In this document: in pieces, positions 31,664 to 41,541 of the stretch | Layout of the letters: the number at the start of each line of letters is the position of its first letter | Numbering within the stretch: the first letter of the stretch is position 1 | Assembly (NCBI GenBank): GCA_038212095.1 | Contig: JBBQUW010000002.1 | Coordinates: 62,001 to 126,000 of the forward strand | Reading direction: 5' to 3' | Source: JAICYJ01 sp038212095 | Lineage (GTDB): Bacteria > Actinomycetota > Thermoleophilia > Gaiellales > JAICJC01 | Length of the DNA stretch: 64,000 nucleotides | Made by a program: the position numbers and the translations under genes | The notes under the pieces: generated by a model | Told to the model about the DNA's origin: nothing | The model's database searches: none | The model's input: only the letters and a program-made list of their open reading frames with translations

Positions 31664-32862
31664 AACTCGTAGCTGCACCAGGGGTCGCGCGAGGTGGCGA
31701 ACATCCTGTCCGCCCTCACGCATGCGCCCGGACTCAGCTCGCGCAGCGCCAACCCGTCGCGCAGCGTGCCGAACCGCGTGCCGCCGAGGAACGCGGACGA
31801 GAGCGTGGCGCGGTCGATCTCGATCTCGGCCGCCCGATCGCTGCCGACGCACCGTGCCTGGTCGCCCTCCACCTCGAGCAGCAGGCGCTCGCCCTCCAGG
31901 TCGAATACCAGCCGGCCCTCGCAGGCGTAGCCGCGCTGCCCCAGCGCCGCCGCCGGATCGAGCAGGTTCACCCATAGCCCGTCCGACACGTGCTTGACGT
32001 GGTAGTGGCGCCACTCTGCAAGCAGCAGGCGGATCGGATCGTCCAACGGACGGTTGCGGATGGTTACGGTGCGGGTCAGATCGAGGTCGAGCAGGTAGCG
32101 CCAGATCGCGGCGTGCGCCTGGGCGGTGGCAGACAGCAGCATGCTGACGCTGGTGCGGCCGCGCGGGATCGCCTCGTACAGCCAATCCGGCTCGATCGTG
32201 TAGGCGGCAAAGCCGTCGTACCCGCCGTCGGCGTCGCGGTGCGCGATGCGAAACTGCTTCGGTGCCGCGTCGGCGAACCCTTCGGCGATGGCCGCGTCGC
32301 TGCGGCTGAGCTCTCCCGGGATGTCGACGCGCGACCGGTCGAGCACCGCGCGTACGATCGGCAGCGGCGGCAGATGATCGACCATCTCGATCATGCCGGA
32401 GTCCTGGAATGGCCGCGCGAACGCGCCGTGCCGCGTGTCCAGCTCGGCCTCGCTCACCCGCACCGTCGCCGGGCCGTATCCGAAACGGCCGTAGATCGTT
32501 GTCTGACTCGCGTACAGCAGCGATAGCGCGATCTGCTGGTGACGAAAGTCAGCGTGCTGCTGCGCGAGCAGCGCGCGCAGCAGGCCGCGGCCGCGCTCGG
32601 TCGGCAGCACGCCCACCCACGTCACGCCGCGCGTGGGCGCGAACCGGCCCCCCGGCAGCGTGATCTCGAACGGCTCGTCGACGCTCACCCCCACCATCCG
32701 GCCGCGGTCGTAGGCGGCCACGCAGCTCACGCGCTCCAGCGCCGGCAGGATCAGACTGACCAGGCGCTCCTCCTCGAACCGGTGGCCGAACGCGGCCGCG
32801 TGCACGCGGGCGAACTGGCGCAGCTCGTGCTCGCCTTCGACGGCCCGCAGCTCGATCGTCAC
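31660..32862 (-). CDS. Eis-like GNAT N-acetyltransferase
   Basis: A 400-residue protein with the Eis three-part layout: GNAT domain (TWVGVLPTERGRGLLRALLAQQ is the acetyl-CoA loop), a second GNAT-like region and a C-terminal SCP2-like domain. The FYGRFGYGPAT-type segment (IYGRFGYGPATVRVSE) and a free C-terminal Phe in CSYEF match mycobacterial Eis, where the C-terminal carboxylate takes part in catalysis. Eis enzymes acetylate aminoglycosides and other amines. The ATG overlaps the stop of the dehydrogenase gene upstream (ATGA), so they are an operon. The physiological substrate is unknown. Confidence 0.88.
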   Translation of the reverse strand: MTIELRAVEGEHELRQFARVHAAAFGHRFEEERLVSLILPALERVSCVAAYDRGRMVGVSVDEPFEITLPGGRFAPTRGVTWVGVLPTERGRGLLRALLAQQHADFRHQQIALSLLYASQTTIYGRFGYGPATVRVSEAELDTRHGAFARPFQDSGMIEMVDHLPPLPIVRAVLDRSRVDIPGELSRSDAAIAEGFADAAPKQFRIAHRDADGGYDGFAAYTIEPDWLYEAIPRGRTSVSMLLSATAQAHAAIWRYLLDLDLTRTVTIRNRPLDDPIRLLLAEWRHYHVKHVSDGLWVNLLDPAAALGQRGYACEGRLVFDLEGERLLLEVEGDQARCVGSDRAAEIEIDRATLSSAFLGGTRFGTLRDGLALRELSPGACVRADRMFATSRDPWCSYEF

Positions 32863-33731
32863 GTCGCGTCACGGCGCTTAGCGACTCGCGCCAGCGCGCT
32901 CACGTCCTCATCGCCGTGGCCGTCGGCGATCAGGCTGTCCTCCTGGCTCAGCACCAGGTCAGACACGGCCGGCTCGAGCCCAAGCCGGCGCGCCTCGTCG
33001 AGGGCGATGGCGACATCCTTGCGATGCAATGCGGTCTTGAAGCCGAGCGGGTAGCTGTCGTCGATCATGTTCTGAGAGCGGTTGGTCAGCACCCAGGAGG
33101 CCGCGGCTCCCGCCGACAGCGCCTCGATCAGCGCCGGCAGGGGCAGACCGGCCGCCTGGGCGAGCGCGATCCCCTCACCTACCGTGGCGTAGGTGCCCGC
33201 GATCATGACCTGGTTGACGGCCTTCGCCATCTGCCCGGAACCGCTCGGGCCAAGGTGGGTGATGCGCGATCCGAACGCCTCCAAGATCGCCCGCGCACGC
33301 TCGACATCGGCATCAGCGCCACCGACGAAGATCGTCAGCGTGCCTTTCTCGGCGCCCTCCGAGCCGCCCGACACGGGGGCGTCAACCATACCGACGCCGG
33401 CCTGGGCGAGCCGCGCCGCCATCGCGGCGGTTGCGGTCGGCGAGATGGTCGAACAGTCCACCACCAGCCCACCCTGCGCGAGACCTTCGGCGACGCCGTC
33501 ATGGCCGAACAGCACGGCCTCGACGTCCGGCGTATCGGCCAGGCAGGTCAGCACCGCCTCGGCGGCGCGCGCAGCCTCGGCCGGCGAGGACGCCCGGGCT
33601 GCGCCCAGCTCCGCCAGCGGCAGCTCGCGGTTGCGGGTGCGGTTGTGCACGGTCACCTGGTGGCCGGCGGCAAGCAGATGCCGTGCCATCGGCGCGCCCA
33701 TCGTCCCCAGACCGATCACGGCGACTCGCAT
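32859..33731 (-). CDS. 3-hydroxyisobutyrate dehydrogenase-family NAD(P)-dependent oxidoreductase
   Basis: A 290-residue beta-hydroxyacid dehydrogenase. The cofactor loop is GLGTMGAPMA (7-16), the substrate loop is VDAPVSGGSEGAEKGTL, and the catalytic Lys is in SGQMAKAVNQ. The group includes 3-hydroxyisobutyrate, tartronate-semialdehyde and succinic-semialdehyde reductases; sequence alone does not separate these. The ATG at 33731 lies 7 nt behind TAGAAT, a good leaderless -10, and the Eis-like gene follows with an ATGA overlap. Confidence 0.88.
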   Translation of the reverse strand: MRVAVIGLGTMGAPMARHLLAAGHQVTVHNRTRNRELPLAELGAARASSPAEAARAAEAVLTCLADTPDVEAVLFGHDGVAEGLAQGGLVVDCSTISPTATAAMAARLAQAGVGMVDAPVSGGSEGAEKGTLTIFVGGADADVERARAILEAFGSRITHLGPSGSGQMAKAVNQVMIAGTYATVGEGIALAQAAGLPLPALIEALSAGAAASWVLTNRSQNMIDDSYPLGFKTALHRKDVAIALDEARRLGLEPAVSDLVLSQEDSLIADGHGDEDVSALARVAKRRDAT

Positions 33732-33738
33732 CGGCGCG

Positions 33739-33744
33739 ATTCTA
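33739..33744 (-). promoter_or_regulatory. -10 element of the beta-hydroxyacid dehydrogenase gene
   Basis: TAGAAT on the minus strand with a 7-nt spacer to the ATG at 33731; only 34 nt separate this gene from the PilZ gene upstream. Confidence 0.5.
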
Positions 33745-33765
33745 GCCGCCGAGGTTGGCGCCGGG

Positions 33766-34473
33766 CTACGCGCCCTGGAGGCGGCGTCTCCCCGAGTCCT
33801 GCCGCTCCTGATCGATCGCAAAGCGGATGATCTCGGCCCGCCGCTCGCGATCCATTCGATCGAACCGCAGCGTCGAGAGGTAGCGGCCCTCGCCGTCGTC
33901 GTCAACCGCGCAGACGATCGCGTCGGTGGCCAGCCGGAAGCTGTTCTGCGAGCTGGCAAGCTCGATCTGCACGGTGTCGCCGACCGCCAGCCGCGCCCGC
34001 GTCACCAGCCGCACGTCGTCCGCCGACAGGTCGACCGTGCGGGCGTGGACGGGGTCGCGCAGCGACGGCAGCCGGCACACGACCGGCATCCAGATCGAGA
34101 TCCGCACCCGTGCATGCTGGTCGGCCGCTCGCCGCTCCTCGGCGAACACCACCTGCACCACGCGCTGCTCGGCCAGCTGGCCGAGCCCGTCGAAGTGAAG
34201 CGCGCACACCGAACGACCGTCGCGAGCCGTCTCCAGCCGGACAACGCGTGCCTCGGTGTCGAGCATGTAGTCGGGCGGGCCGAACCGCATCTCCAACCTG
34301 AGGCGATCGTGCAACCCCAGGCTCCGGTCTGTGACAACGCGGATGCCGCCAGCCGAGAGGTCGACCGTCTCGGCCGCGAACGCATCGGTGACGCCGCCCT
34401 CCGGCGAGAGCCTCCGGCACTCGACCGGAAATCGCAGCATAATGCGGAGGAACTGTCGGCGATCGTCATGCAC
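33766..34473 (-). CDS. Tandem PilZ-domain protein
   Basis: A 235-residue protein with two PilZ-like beta-barrels. The first (about 1-110) keeps the c-di-GMP motif: R-x3-R in DDRRQFLRI and D-x-S-x-x-G in DLSAGGIRV. The second (about 120-215) has DLSADDVRL, where the final Gly is lost, so it is probably a non-binding copy. PilZ proteins read c-di-GMP and act on motility, secretion or transcription. Diguanylate cyclases at 6.9-8.9 kb could supply the signal, although they are 25 kb away. The role is unknown. Confidence 0.82.
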   Translation of the reverse strand: MHDDRRQFLRIMLRFPVECRRLSPEGGVTDAFAAETVDLSAGGIRVVTDRSLGLHDRLRLEMRFGPPDYMLDTEARVVRLETARDGRSVCALHFDGLGQLAEQRVVQVVFAEERRAADQHARVRISIWMPVVCRLPSLRDPVHARTVDLSADDVRLVTRARLAVGDTVQIELASSQNSFRLATDAIVCAVDDDGEGRYLSTLRFDRMDRERRAEIIRFAIDQERQDSGRRRLQGA

Positions 34474-34506
34474 GCTGCCCCGTAATCGGCCGCAGGCGGC
34501 CGCCTC

Positions 34507-35442
34507 TTAGAGCACGCGGGTGGGCGCCTCGGCGCCGCCCAGCGACACCTTCGCCCGCGCCGTCACGAGGTGGTAGAGCACCAGCAGCTGTGCGATCGCC
34601 AGCGAATCGGAGCGGTGCAGGTCGGTGCCGATCGTAAACTCGCCCAGCCGCTCGGAGCGCAGGTGGCTGGCAAAGTGCATGTGCTCCCAGATCCGCTCCT
34701 CAAGCTCGAGCGCGATGGCCGGTTCCAGCCGCCCGGGCACGCGCAGATCCTGCTCACCGTTGACACCCACCAGCGAGAGGCCGCGTTCGTCGTCGCCGAC
34801 TACGTCCGACAGGTCGGGGTGAGGCAGACCCGGGCGCAGTAGCAGATGCGCGTCCAGGTGGGTGGCGTCGGCCTCATCGTCGCCGCCCGGTGGCGGCGAG
34901 AAGCGCACGACCATGTCGGCGTGGTGTCGCTGAGGACGGATGAACGCCTCGGAATCGGCCTCGCGGCGATCGAGCTCGTCCAGCACCTGGTTGGTGGTGT
35001 AGTTGCGGCGCGAGCAGTCGCGTACCACCTTCCACCTGCGGCGCTGGCTCTCGGGAGGGTCGAGGTACACGCGGATGTCGAAGCAGTCGCGAAGCTGTGC
35101 GGTGTGGTAGCCGAGCAGACCCTCCACGATCAGGAACCGGCCGGGCCGCAGGTAGAGGGGCGGCCCGAACGTCCCGTCGGAGTGGCGGTAGACGGGCTTC
35201 ATCACGGCCTCTCCGCAGCGAAGCAGCTTCAGGTGCTGCGCCATGATGTCCATGTGGTTGCACTCGGGATCAAGCGGCGTGATCGCCATGTCGGCACGCT
35301 GGGAGCGGTCGAAGCGGTGGTAATCGTCCAGGCAGACATGTGACACCTGCTCCTGGCCCAGCAGCCGTACGAGTCCTCGCGTCAGCGTCGTCTTGCCGCT
35401 GGCGGAGTCACCCACGACGCCAAGGATGATCGGTCGAGGCAT
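34507..35442 (-). CDS. prk: Phosphoribulokinase
   Basis: A 311-residue P-loop kinase with the class II (cyanobacterial/plant-type) phosphoribulokinase pattern: Walker A GVVGDSASGKTTLT (8-21), CLDDYHRFDRSQR, TPLDPECNHMDIM, EAVMKPVYRHSDGT, FLIVEGLLGYHT and the DPPESQRRRWKVVRD segment. It phosphorylates ribulose 5-phosphate for carbon fixation by the Calvin cycle, or for another ribulose-bisphosphate route. The ATG is 6 nt behind TAGAGT (35449-35454). A CbbR-like LysR gene diverges from it, the classical arrangement. No RuBisCO gene is in the window. Uridine kinase is less likely because of the full PRK motif set. Confidence 0.88.
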   Translation of the reverse strand: MPRPIILGVVGDSASGKTTLTRGLVRLLGQEQVSHVCLDDYHRFDRSQRADMAITPLDPECNHMDIMAQHLKLLRCGEAVMKPVYRHSDGTFGPPLYLRPGRFLIVEGLLGYHTAQLRDCFDIRVYLDPPESQRRRWKVVRDCSRRNYTTNQVLDELDRREADSEAFIRPQRHHADMVVRFSPPPGGDDEADATHLDAHLLLRPGLPHPDLSDVVGDDERGLSLVGVNGEQDLRVPGRLEPAIALELEERIWEHMHFASHLRSERLGEFTIGTDLHRSDSLAIAQLLVLYHLVTARAKVSLGGAEAPTRVL

Positions 35443-35574
35443 CCGCGAACTCTACCCAGGTCACTGTAGCCAGCGTCGAGAAGTGTGCGAGTGATCGGTC
35501 ATGGCAAGCGCGAAGAGCGGCAACAGTGCACGTACAATTGAACCATCCGTCCGTATTGATAACCTCCGGATGCA
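35443..35574. promoter_or_regulatory. Divergent control region between phosphoribulokinase and LysR gene
   Basis: This 132-bp gap holds TAGAGT (35449-35454, minus) for phosphoribulokinase and TAACCT (35560-35565, plus) 9 nt before the LysR TTG start. The right part is AT-richer than its surroundings (for example TACAATTGAACCAT and TATTGATAACC), as expected for a LysR-type operator, but I cannot define one site with confidence. Confidence 0.45.
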
Positions 35575-36456
35575 TTGACGTTCGGACAGCTGAACACGTT
35601 CCTGGCTCTCGCTCGCGCCGGCTCCGTGCGGGGCGCGGCGGCCGCGCTGGTGGTCACCGAACCCGCCGTCTCCGCGGCGGTCGGCGCGCTCCAGCGCGAC
35701 CTCGGCGTCGACCTGGTCACCCGACAGGGCCGCGGCATCATGCTGACGCCGGCGGGCGAGACGCTGGCGCGCTACGCAGCCGAGCTGCTGGCACTGCGCG
35801 ACCAGGCGCTGCGCGAGATCCGCGGCGTACGAGCGCTGCGGCTGGCGGCTGTCACCACCGCCGGTGAGTACGTCGTGCCGCCGCTGCTGAAAGTATTCCG
35901 CGGCGAGCGGCCTGAGGTGCAGATCTCGCTCGAGGTGGGTAACCGGGCCACCGTCCTTGAGCTACTCGCGAGGCGCCAGGTTGACCTGGCGATCGGCGGC
36001 CAGCCGCCAGGCGGATCGGACGTGATCGGCACGCCGTTGATCGCCTACCGGTTGGTGGTGGTGGCGGCGGCGGACCACCAGGTCGACGATCCCAGCGACC
36101 AGACGTGGCTGCTGCGCGAGCCGGGTTCGGGCACGCGCGCGACCGTTGAGGCCTTCCTGCGCGACAACGGCATCGCGCCCCGCTCGACGATGACGCTGGG
36201 CTCAAACGGTGCGATCAAGCAGGCGGTTGCCGTCGGCCTTGGCATCACGATGCTTTCCAACCACGCGGCCGGTCCGGAGCTGGCGTCCGGCCAGCTGCGG
36301 CGGGTGCCGATGCCCGGCGCGCCGCTGCGCCGAACGTGGTTCGTGCTGCGCCGGTCGGGCGGCGCCGAGCTGCCGGAGGCGGCCGCGTTCCGTGCCTTCT
36401 GCCGCTCTCGACCGGCGCGATCGGCGGTGCTGGCGGCGATCAGACCGCCCCGCTAG
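35575..36456 (+). CDS. LysR-family regulator, CbbR-like
   Basis: A 293-residue LysR protein with an N-terminal winged helix (MTFGQLNTFLALARAGSVRG, then VVTEPAVSAAVGALQ) and a two-lobed effector domain. Lobe sequence VVPPLLKVFRGERPEVQISL and LLARRQVDLAIGGQPP resembles CbbR and CysL-like regulators. With phosphoribulokinase divergent at 132 bp, CbbR is the obvious functional guess: activation of Calvin-cycle genes in response to metabolites. The start is a TTG; no ATG or GTG is available before the helix. The 3' end overlaps the convergent exporter gene by 4 nt. Confidence 0.82.
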   Translation: MTFGQLNTFLALARAGSVRGAAAALVVTEPAVSAAVGALQRDLGVDLVTRQGRGIMLTPAGETLARYAAELLALRDQALREIRGVRALRLAAVTTAGEYVVPPLLKVFRGERPEVQISLEVGNRATVLELLARRQVDLAIGGQPPGGSDVIGTPLIAYRLVVVAAADHQVDDPSDQTWLLREPGSGTRATVEAFLRDNGIAPRSTMTLGSNGAIKQAVAVGLGITMLSNHAAGPELASGQLRRVPMPGAPLRRTWFVLRRSGGAELPEAAAFRAFCRSRPARSAVLAAIRPPR

Positions 36457-37373
36457 TGCGGCTCCGCGACCAGCGCCGGTCGCGCCGTGCCCGCGGTGAC
36501 GGCGACCGCAACCGCCACGATAATCACGCCCGTGGCCAGGATCGTGCCCATGCTCAGCGACTCGCCCGCGATCGCCCAGCCCAGCAGCACCGCCACCGCG
36601 GGGTTGACGAACGCATAGGTCGCAACCCGGCTCGGCGCAACGTGCCTGAGAAGCCAGACGTAGGCCGCGAACGTCACCACCGTCCCCATCATCACCAGGT
36701 AGCCGAGGCCAAACAGCGATCGCGCACTGATCGCCGAGATGGACAGCCGGCCGGCCTCCCCGCTGACCAGCGAGATCACCGCCAACGCGACGGCACCCGC
36801 CAGCAACGGCGCGGCCGCGGCCGCCAACGGCGCCCGTGGCATCGGCAGCCGCCTGGTCGCGATCGTGCCGGCCGCCCACGAGAACGCCGAGACAAGCAGC
36901 AGCATGGCGTCGAGGGCCGAGACGCTGCCACCGCCCTGCGCGACCACCAGCAGCGCCACACCCCCGAAGCCGGCCACGAGCGCCGCAGCCATCCGACGAG
37001 GCGGGCGGCCGGCACCGGTCAGCCGCCACGCCAGGAGCGGCACGAACAGCGGAATCGTGGCCAGAAACAGAGCCGCCGCACCGGAAGGCACATGCTGCTC
37101 CTCGCGTGCCAGCAGGCCGTGGCAGCCGACGAACAGCAGCACCCCCACACCGGACGCGCCCAGCCATTGGCGAGCGGTCGGCCAGTCCGACGCCGGCTCG
37201 CGCATCCGGGACAGGCCGAGCAGGATCAGGCCGCCCACCAGGCAGCGCACCGCCATCATGGAGAACGGAGGAATCGTCTCGACCGCCCAGCGGATCGCCA
37301 GGAAGGTCGAGCCCCAGATCAGGTAGATGGCGGCAAACGAGGCCATCACACGCGGTGAGCCGAGCGCGGGCAT
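36453..37373 (-). CDS. EamA-family (DMT) transporter
   Basis: A 306-residue membrane protein with ten predicted helices in two EamA repeats. The first helix reads FAAIYLIWGSTFLAIRWAVE, the RhaT/YdcZ-YedA pattern W-G-S-x-F, and the second repeat has WAAGTIATRR and ATYAFVNPAVAVLLGW. DMT-family members usually export amino acids or other metabolites. The ATG is 6 nt behind TAGCCT (37380-37385), so it is probably leaderless. Substrate unknown. Confidence 0.87.
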   Translation of the reverse strand: MPALGSPRVMASFAAIYLIWGSTFLAIRWAVETIPPFSMMAVRCLVGGLILLGLSRMREPASDWPTARQWLGASGVGVLLFVGCHGLLAREEQHVPSGAAALFLATIPLFVPLLAWRLTGAGRPPRRMAAALVAGFGGVALLVVAQGGGSVSALDAMLLLVSAFSWAAGTIATRRLPMPRAPLAAAAAPLLAGAVALAVISLVSGEAGRLSISAISARSLFGLGYLVMMGTVVTFAAYVWLLRHVAPSRVATYAFVNPAVAVLLGWAIAGESLSMGTILATGVIIVAVAVAVTAGTARPALVAEPH

Positions 37374-37379
37374 CGCCGT

Positions 37380-37385
37380 AGGCTA
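37380..37385 (-). promoter_or_regulatory. -10 element of the EamA gene
   Basis: TAGCCT on the minus strand with a 6-nt spacer to the ATG at 37373. Confidence 0.45.
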
Positions 37386-37400
37386 GATCGACGCCGCGAG

Positions 37401-38018
37401 CTACTGGCTCTGGGCGGCGAAGCGGCGGATGACCAGCAGATCGTGCTGCGAGATCTCGCTGATCTTGGCGCCCACCGTGTGCCGCCCGTAGGCGCCGGAC
37501 GAGACCTTGACCGCCTCGGCCCCAATCCGCATCCGCTGGCCGTCGACCCTCACCACCAGCGAGAACTGATCGCGCGGCTCGACCTTGAACTCGGTCGAGA
37601 ACTGCACCCCGGTCTCGGACACGTCCTCCACGATCACGTCGTACTCATTCCCGTCGACGGCGTTCTGGCAGAAGATCGCCGTGATCACGCCGGCCGCGCG
37701 CACCGTGGCCCGTGCCGCCTGACGTCCGGCACCGTCGCGTTCGATCGAGATCAGCCGCAGCTGCGCGATCGCCTGCTCGAAGCTGTGGTACTCGGCCTGC
37801 TCGAGCTCGAACTCGCCGCGCCACGGTTGGCCGCCTACCGCAAACCGCAACGTCAGCTGCTGCACGCCGCCCAGCTGCAGGCGGGGGACGTATGCCCGCA
37901 GGAGATCACCCTCCAGCTCGAACGGCTCGCAGGGCAGCGTCGCTCCCTCCTGAGAGGTGGCCTGCACCCCGACCCGACCAGGCAGCGACGACAACGCCTG
38001 CGCGGCGGCCTCCTCCAC
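37401..38018 (-). CDS. PilZ-domain protein (YcgR-like layout)
   Basis: A 205-residue protein with an N-terminal beta domain (about 1-85, YcgR-N-like) and a C-terminal PilZ domain (about 95-200). The D-x-S-x-x-G motif is present as VEDVSETGVQF; the upstream Arg-rich stretch (AGRQAARATVRAAG) is a degenerate R-x3-R. It may still bind c-di-GMP. GTG 38018 is used, 3 nt after the stop of the aldehyde dehydrogenase gene, so the two share a message. It is the second PilZ gene within 4 kb. Confidence 0.72.
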   Translation of the reverse strand: MEEAAAQALSSLPGRVGVQATSQEGATLPCEPFELEGDLLRAYVPRLQLGGVQQLTLRFAVGGQPWRGEFELEQAEYHSFEQAIAQLRLISIERDGAGRQAARATVRAAGVITAIFCQNAVDGNEYDVIVEDVSETGVQFSTEFKVEPRDQFSLVVRVDGQRMRIGAEAVKVSSGAYGRHTVGAKISEISQHDLLVIRRFAAQSQ

Positions 38019-38021
38019 CCA

Positions 38022-39653
<1,632 letters not shown>

Positions 39654-39660
39654 GCCGCCT

Positions 39661-39666
39661 ACCCTA
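39661..39666 (-). promoter_or_regulatory. -10 element of pruA
   Basis: TAGGGT on the minus strand, 7 nt before the ATG at 39653; leaderless arrangement. Confidence 0.45.
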
Positions 39667-39725
39667 CCTTGCCGGATAGAAACGGGCGACATTTCCGAGC
39701 TCGGGAGCAGCCGCGAGCAGATGGT

Positions 39726-39738
39726 GGTGCCAGGCACC
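39726..39738. repeat. GGTGCCAGGCACC odd-length palindrome
   Basis: Two 6-nt arms, GGTGCC and GGCACC, flank a single A, the same design as the GGGGTC-A-GACCCC elements at 26 and 43 kb but with other arms. It lies just downstream of the ImmA/IrrE gene (minus strand) and upstream of pruA. One copy only, so it may be chance. Confidence 0.4.
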
Positions 39739-39749
39739 CACCCCTCGCT

Positions 39750-40313
39750 CTAACGGCCGGCCCACTCACGCCGCACATGCTCGAGCTCGATCGGCAACTC
39801 CGCCAGGTACCCCAGGTTGACCAGCCGGTAGCCCATCGCCACGGGATGGGCTCCGAACATCTGCGCCAGCAGGGTGGGGTCAGCGCCCAGCCGCTCGGTC
39901 GCGGCACGCACGTCATCCTCGGGCATCAGCAACTCGGCCGCGAACCGGTTGGCCTCGCGCTCGATCTCGTGGTCGCGGTCGTCCGGCGCAAGCTCGAGGT
40001 CGCTGCTTCGGCAGTAGACGCGCCCGACCTCGGCATGCAGCACCCAGTGCCCGATCTCGTGCGCGACGGTGAAGCGGCGTCGCGCATGCGGCTCGTCGCG
40101 GCGCACCCAGATCTCGCGCCGATCGGGCAGCAGCAGTCCGGATAAGCGCCCACCGCCGAGCGCGGCAGGCGATGGCGGGAGCTCACCGGCCATCCGCACC
40201 CGTAGGCCGAACACGCTGCCGGCGACCTCCTCGACGTCGACCGGAACGCCGGGAAGCGCGTACAGCCGCCGGAACCGGGCCAGCGCACGCCGTGCGCGGT
40301 CGATCTCAGACAT
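39750..40313 (-). CDS. ImmA/IrrE-family zinc metallopeptidase
   Basis: A 187-residue gluzincin-like peptidase. The zinc motif is VAHEIGHWVLH, with a downstream E-x2-A-N-R-F-A-A-E-L-L-M-P-E-D segment that supplies the third ligand, exactly the ImmA/IrrE pattern. Such enzymes cleave HTH repressors (ImmA on ImmR, IrrE on DdrO) to switch on stress or mobile-element genes. The start overlaps the end of the upstream HTH-like gene by 8 nt, which in turn overlaps a sigma factor gene. So the probable cleavage target is its own operon partner. Confidence 0.88.
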   Translation of the reverse strand: MSEIDRARRALARFRRLYALPGVPVDVEEVAGSVFGLRVRMAGELPPSPAALGGGRLSGLLLPDRREIWVRRDEPHARRRFTVAHEIGHWVLHAEVGRVYCRSSDLELAPDDRDHEIEREANRFAAELLMPEDDVRAATERLGADPTLLAQMFGAHPVAMGYRLVNLGYLAELPIELEHVRREWAGR

Positions 40314-40905
40314 CGCCGCCGGTGAACAGGTCGTCGATCTCCGGCCGCTCGGCGTCTGCACTCTGATCGAACAGGACGTCAGCAGCCGGTACCGCAGCCG
40401 GCGCCTCGCGGAGGAACGCAAGGCCCACGCGGTCAGCCGGCGGGTCGATCGCGGTCAGCCGCCGGCCGCGCTCGAGCAGATCGCCGCTCACGGACAGGGC
40501 TGCCGCCAGCGCCGCCACGACCGGGCCGCGGACGCGGCGGGGATCGAGCGACCCGGCCTCCAGCTCGTGCAGGTAGCCCTCGACCTGCGAGGTCGCATCG
40601 GGATAGCCGAGCGCCTCGGCCAGACGCCGCACCAGGCCGCCGCGCGTGATGCCGCGTTGCTCGCGCAGCATCGGCAACAGATCCGGCCACGGCAGTGCCG
40701 CTTGGTCGAGGCGCTCGTACATCGCGTCCAGCTCATCATCGGTCACACGCGCCGACGGTCGGGCCACGAGGTAGGCCTCCAGCATGTCGGCCAGCCGCGC
40801 GCGATCGTCGCCGGCTCGATCGAGATAGCCGGCCACGTCCACCGCTCCACCCACCTCGTGCTGACCTGCGAACTCGCGAAACAGCTGCTCGATAGTGTCG
40901 CTCAC
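40306..40905 (-). CDS. Predicted HTH/regulatory partner of the ImmA/IrrE peptidase
   Basis: A 199-residue protein without clear membrane segments. The middle (about 80-150; LREQRGITRGGLVRRLAEALGYPDATSQVEGYLHELEAGSLDP) reads like an Xre-type helix-turn-helix: a helix ending in R-G-I-T, a recognition helix, and the E-x-G-x-L/D end. The N-terminus (TIEQLFREFAGQHEVGGAVD) and the acidic C-terminus look like protein-interaction regions. It lies between a sigma factor and an IrrE-like peptidase, with overlaps on both sides, so it is a candidate anti-sigma or repressor that the peptidase removes. Family assignment is mine and needs a profile search. Confidence 0.65.
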   Translation of the reverse strand: MSDTIEQLFREFAGQHEVGGAVDVAGYLDRAGDDRARLADMLEAYLVARPSARVTDDELDAMYERLDQAALPWPDLLPMLREQRGITRGGLVRRLAEALGYPDATSQVEGYLHELEAGSLDPRRVRGPVVAALAAALSVSGDLLERGRRLTAIDPPADRVGLAFLREAPAAVPAADVLFDQSADAERPEIDDLFTGGDV

Positions 40906-41480
40906 CCCGTCAGCTCCTTCTGCAGCCGTGCCAGCGCGCGGTGGTAGGCGACGTGGACGGCGTTCGGCTCCATGCCGAGCTGCTCGCCAACCTCGGCCGC
41001 CGAGCGTCCCTCGAGGGCACGGCCGGTGACGATCGTGCGATCACGTGCCGACAGCCGCGCCAGCATCGAGAACACCCAGTCGTCGAACTCGACGATGTCA
41101 TCGACGGAGGCGTCCCAGTCGCCCAGCGGCGCGCTTGCCGGACGGAGCCGGCGCCGCTCGAGCATGGTGGCCACGGCCCTTCGGCTGATCACGGTCAGCA
41201 GCGCCGGCACGTTCTCGATCGGCCGCGTGCCGTGGCAGACCGTCAGCCACAGGCGAGCCTGCGCGTCCTGGCAGACATCGTCCAACTCCTCGCGCGGGCT
41301 TGAGCGCGCGCAGACCGCGCGTACCAACGAGTGGTGCCGCACCAGCAGCAGCGAGACGCACCGGCGAGCGGTGATCTCGCCGGGTGCTCCGGCATCGCGA
41401 GCAGCCCGCGCCAGCTCGACCAGCCGTTCGTCCGGCAACGGTCGCAGGTCGTCCCACGTGAGCGGATGCGTGGCTGTCAC
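40902..41480 (-). CDS. Sigma-70-family RNA polymerase sigma factor (ECF-like)
   Basis: A 192-residue sigma factor with region 2 (LVRAVCARSSPREELDDVCQDAQARLWLT, then NVPALLTVISRRAVATMLER) and region 4 (WVFSMLARLSARDRTIVTGR, EGRSAAEVGEQLGMEPNAVHVAYHRALARL). There is no region 1 or 3, as in ECF factors. GTG 41480 is used; longer readings only extend into non-homologous sequence. Its 3' end overlaps the HTH gene, then comes the ImmA/IrrE peptidase. The regulated genes are unknown. Confidence 0.85.
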   Translation of the reverse strand: MTATHPLTWDDLRPLPDERLVELARAARDAGAPGEITARRCVSLLLVRHHSLVRAVCARSSPREELDDVCQDAQARLWLTVCHGTRPIENVPALLTVISRRAVATMLERRRLRPASAPLGDWDASVDDIVEFDDWVFSMLARLSARDRTIVTGRALEGRSAAEVGEQLGMEPNAVHVAYHRALARLQKELTG

Positions 41481-41541
41481 CGAAGTCCATTCTACGCGGG
41501 CTGTCGGCGCCGCCCGTACGCGCCTTACACACGGGGCCGGG

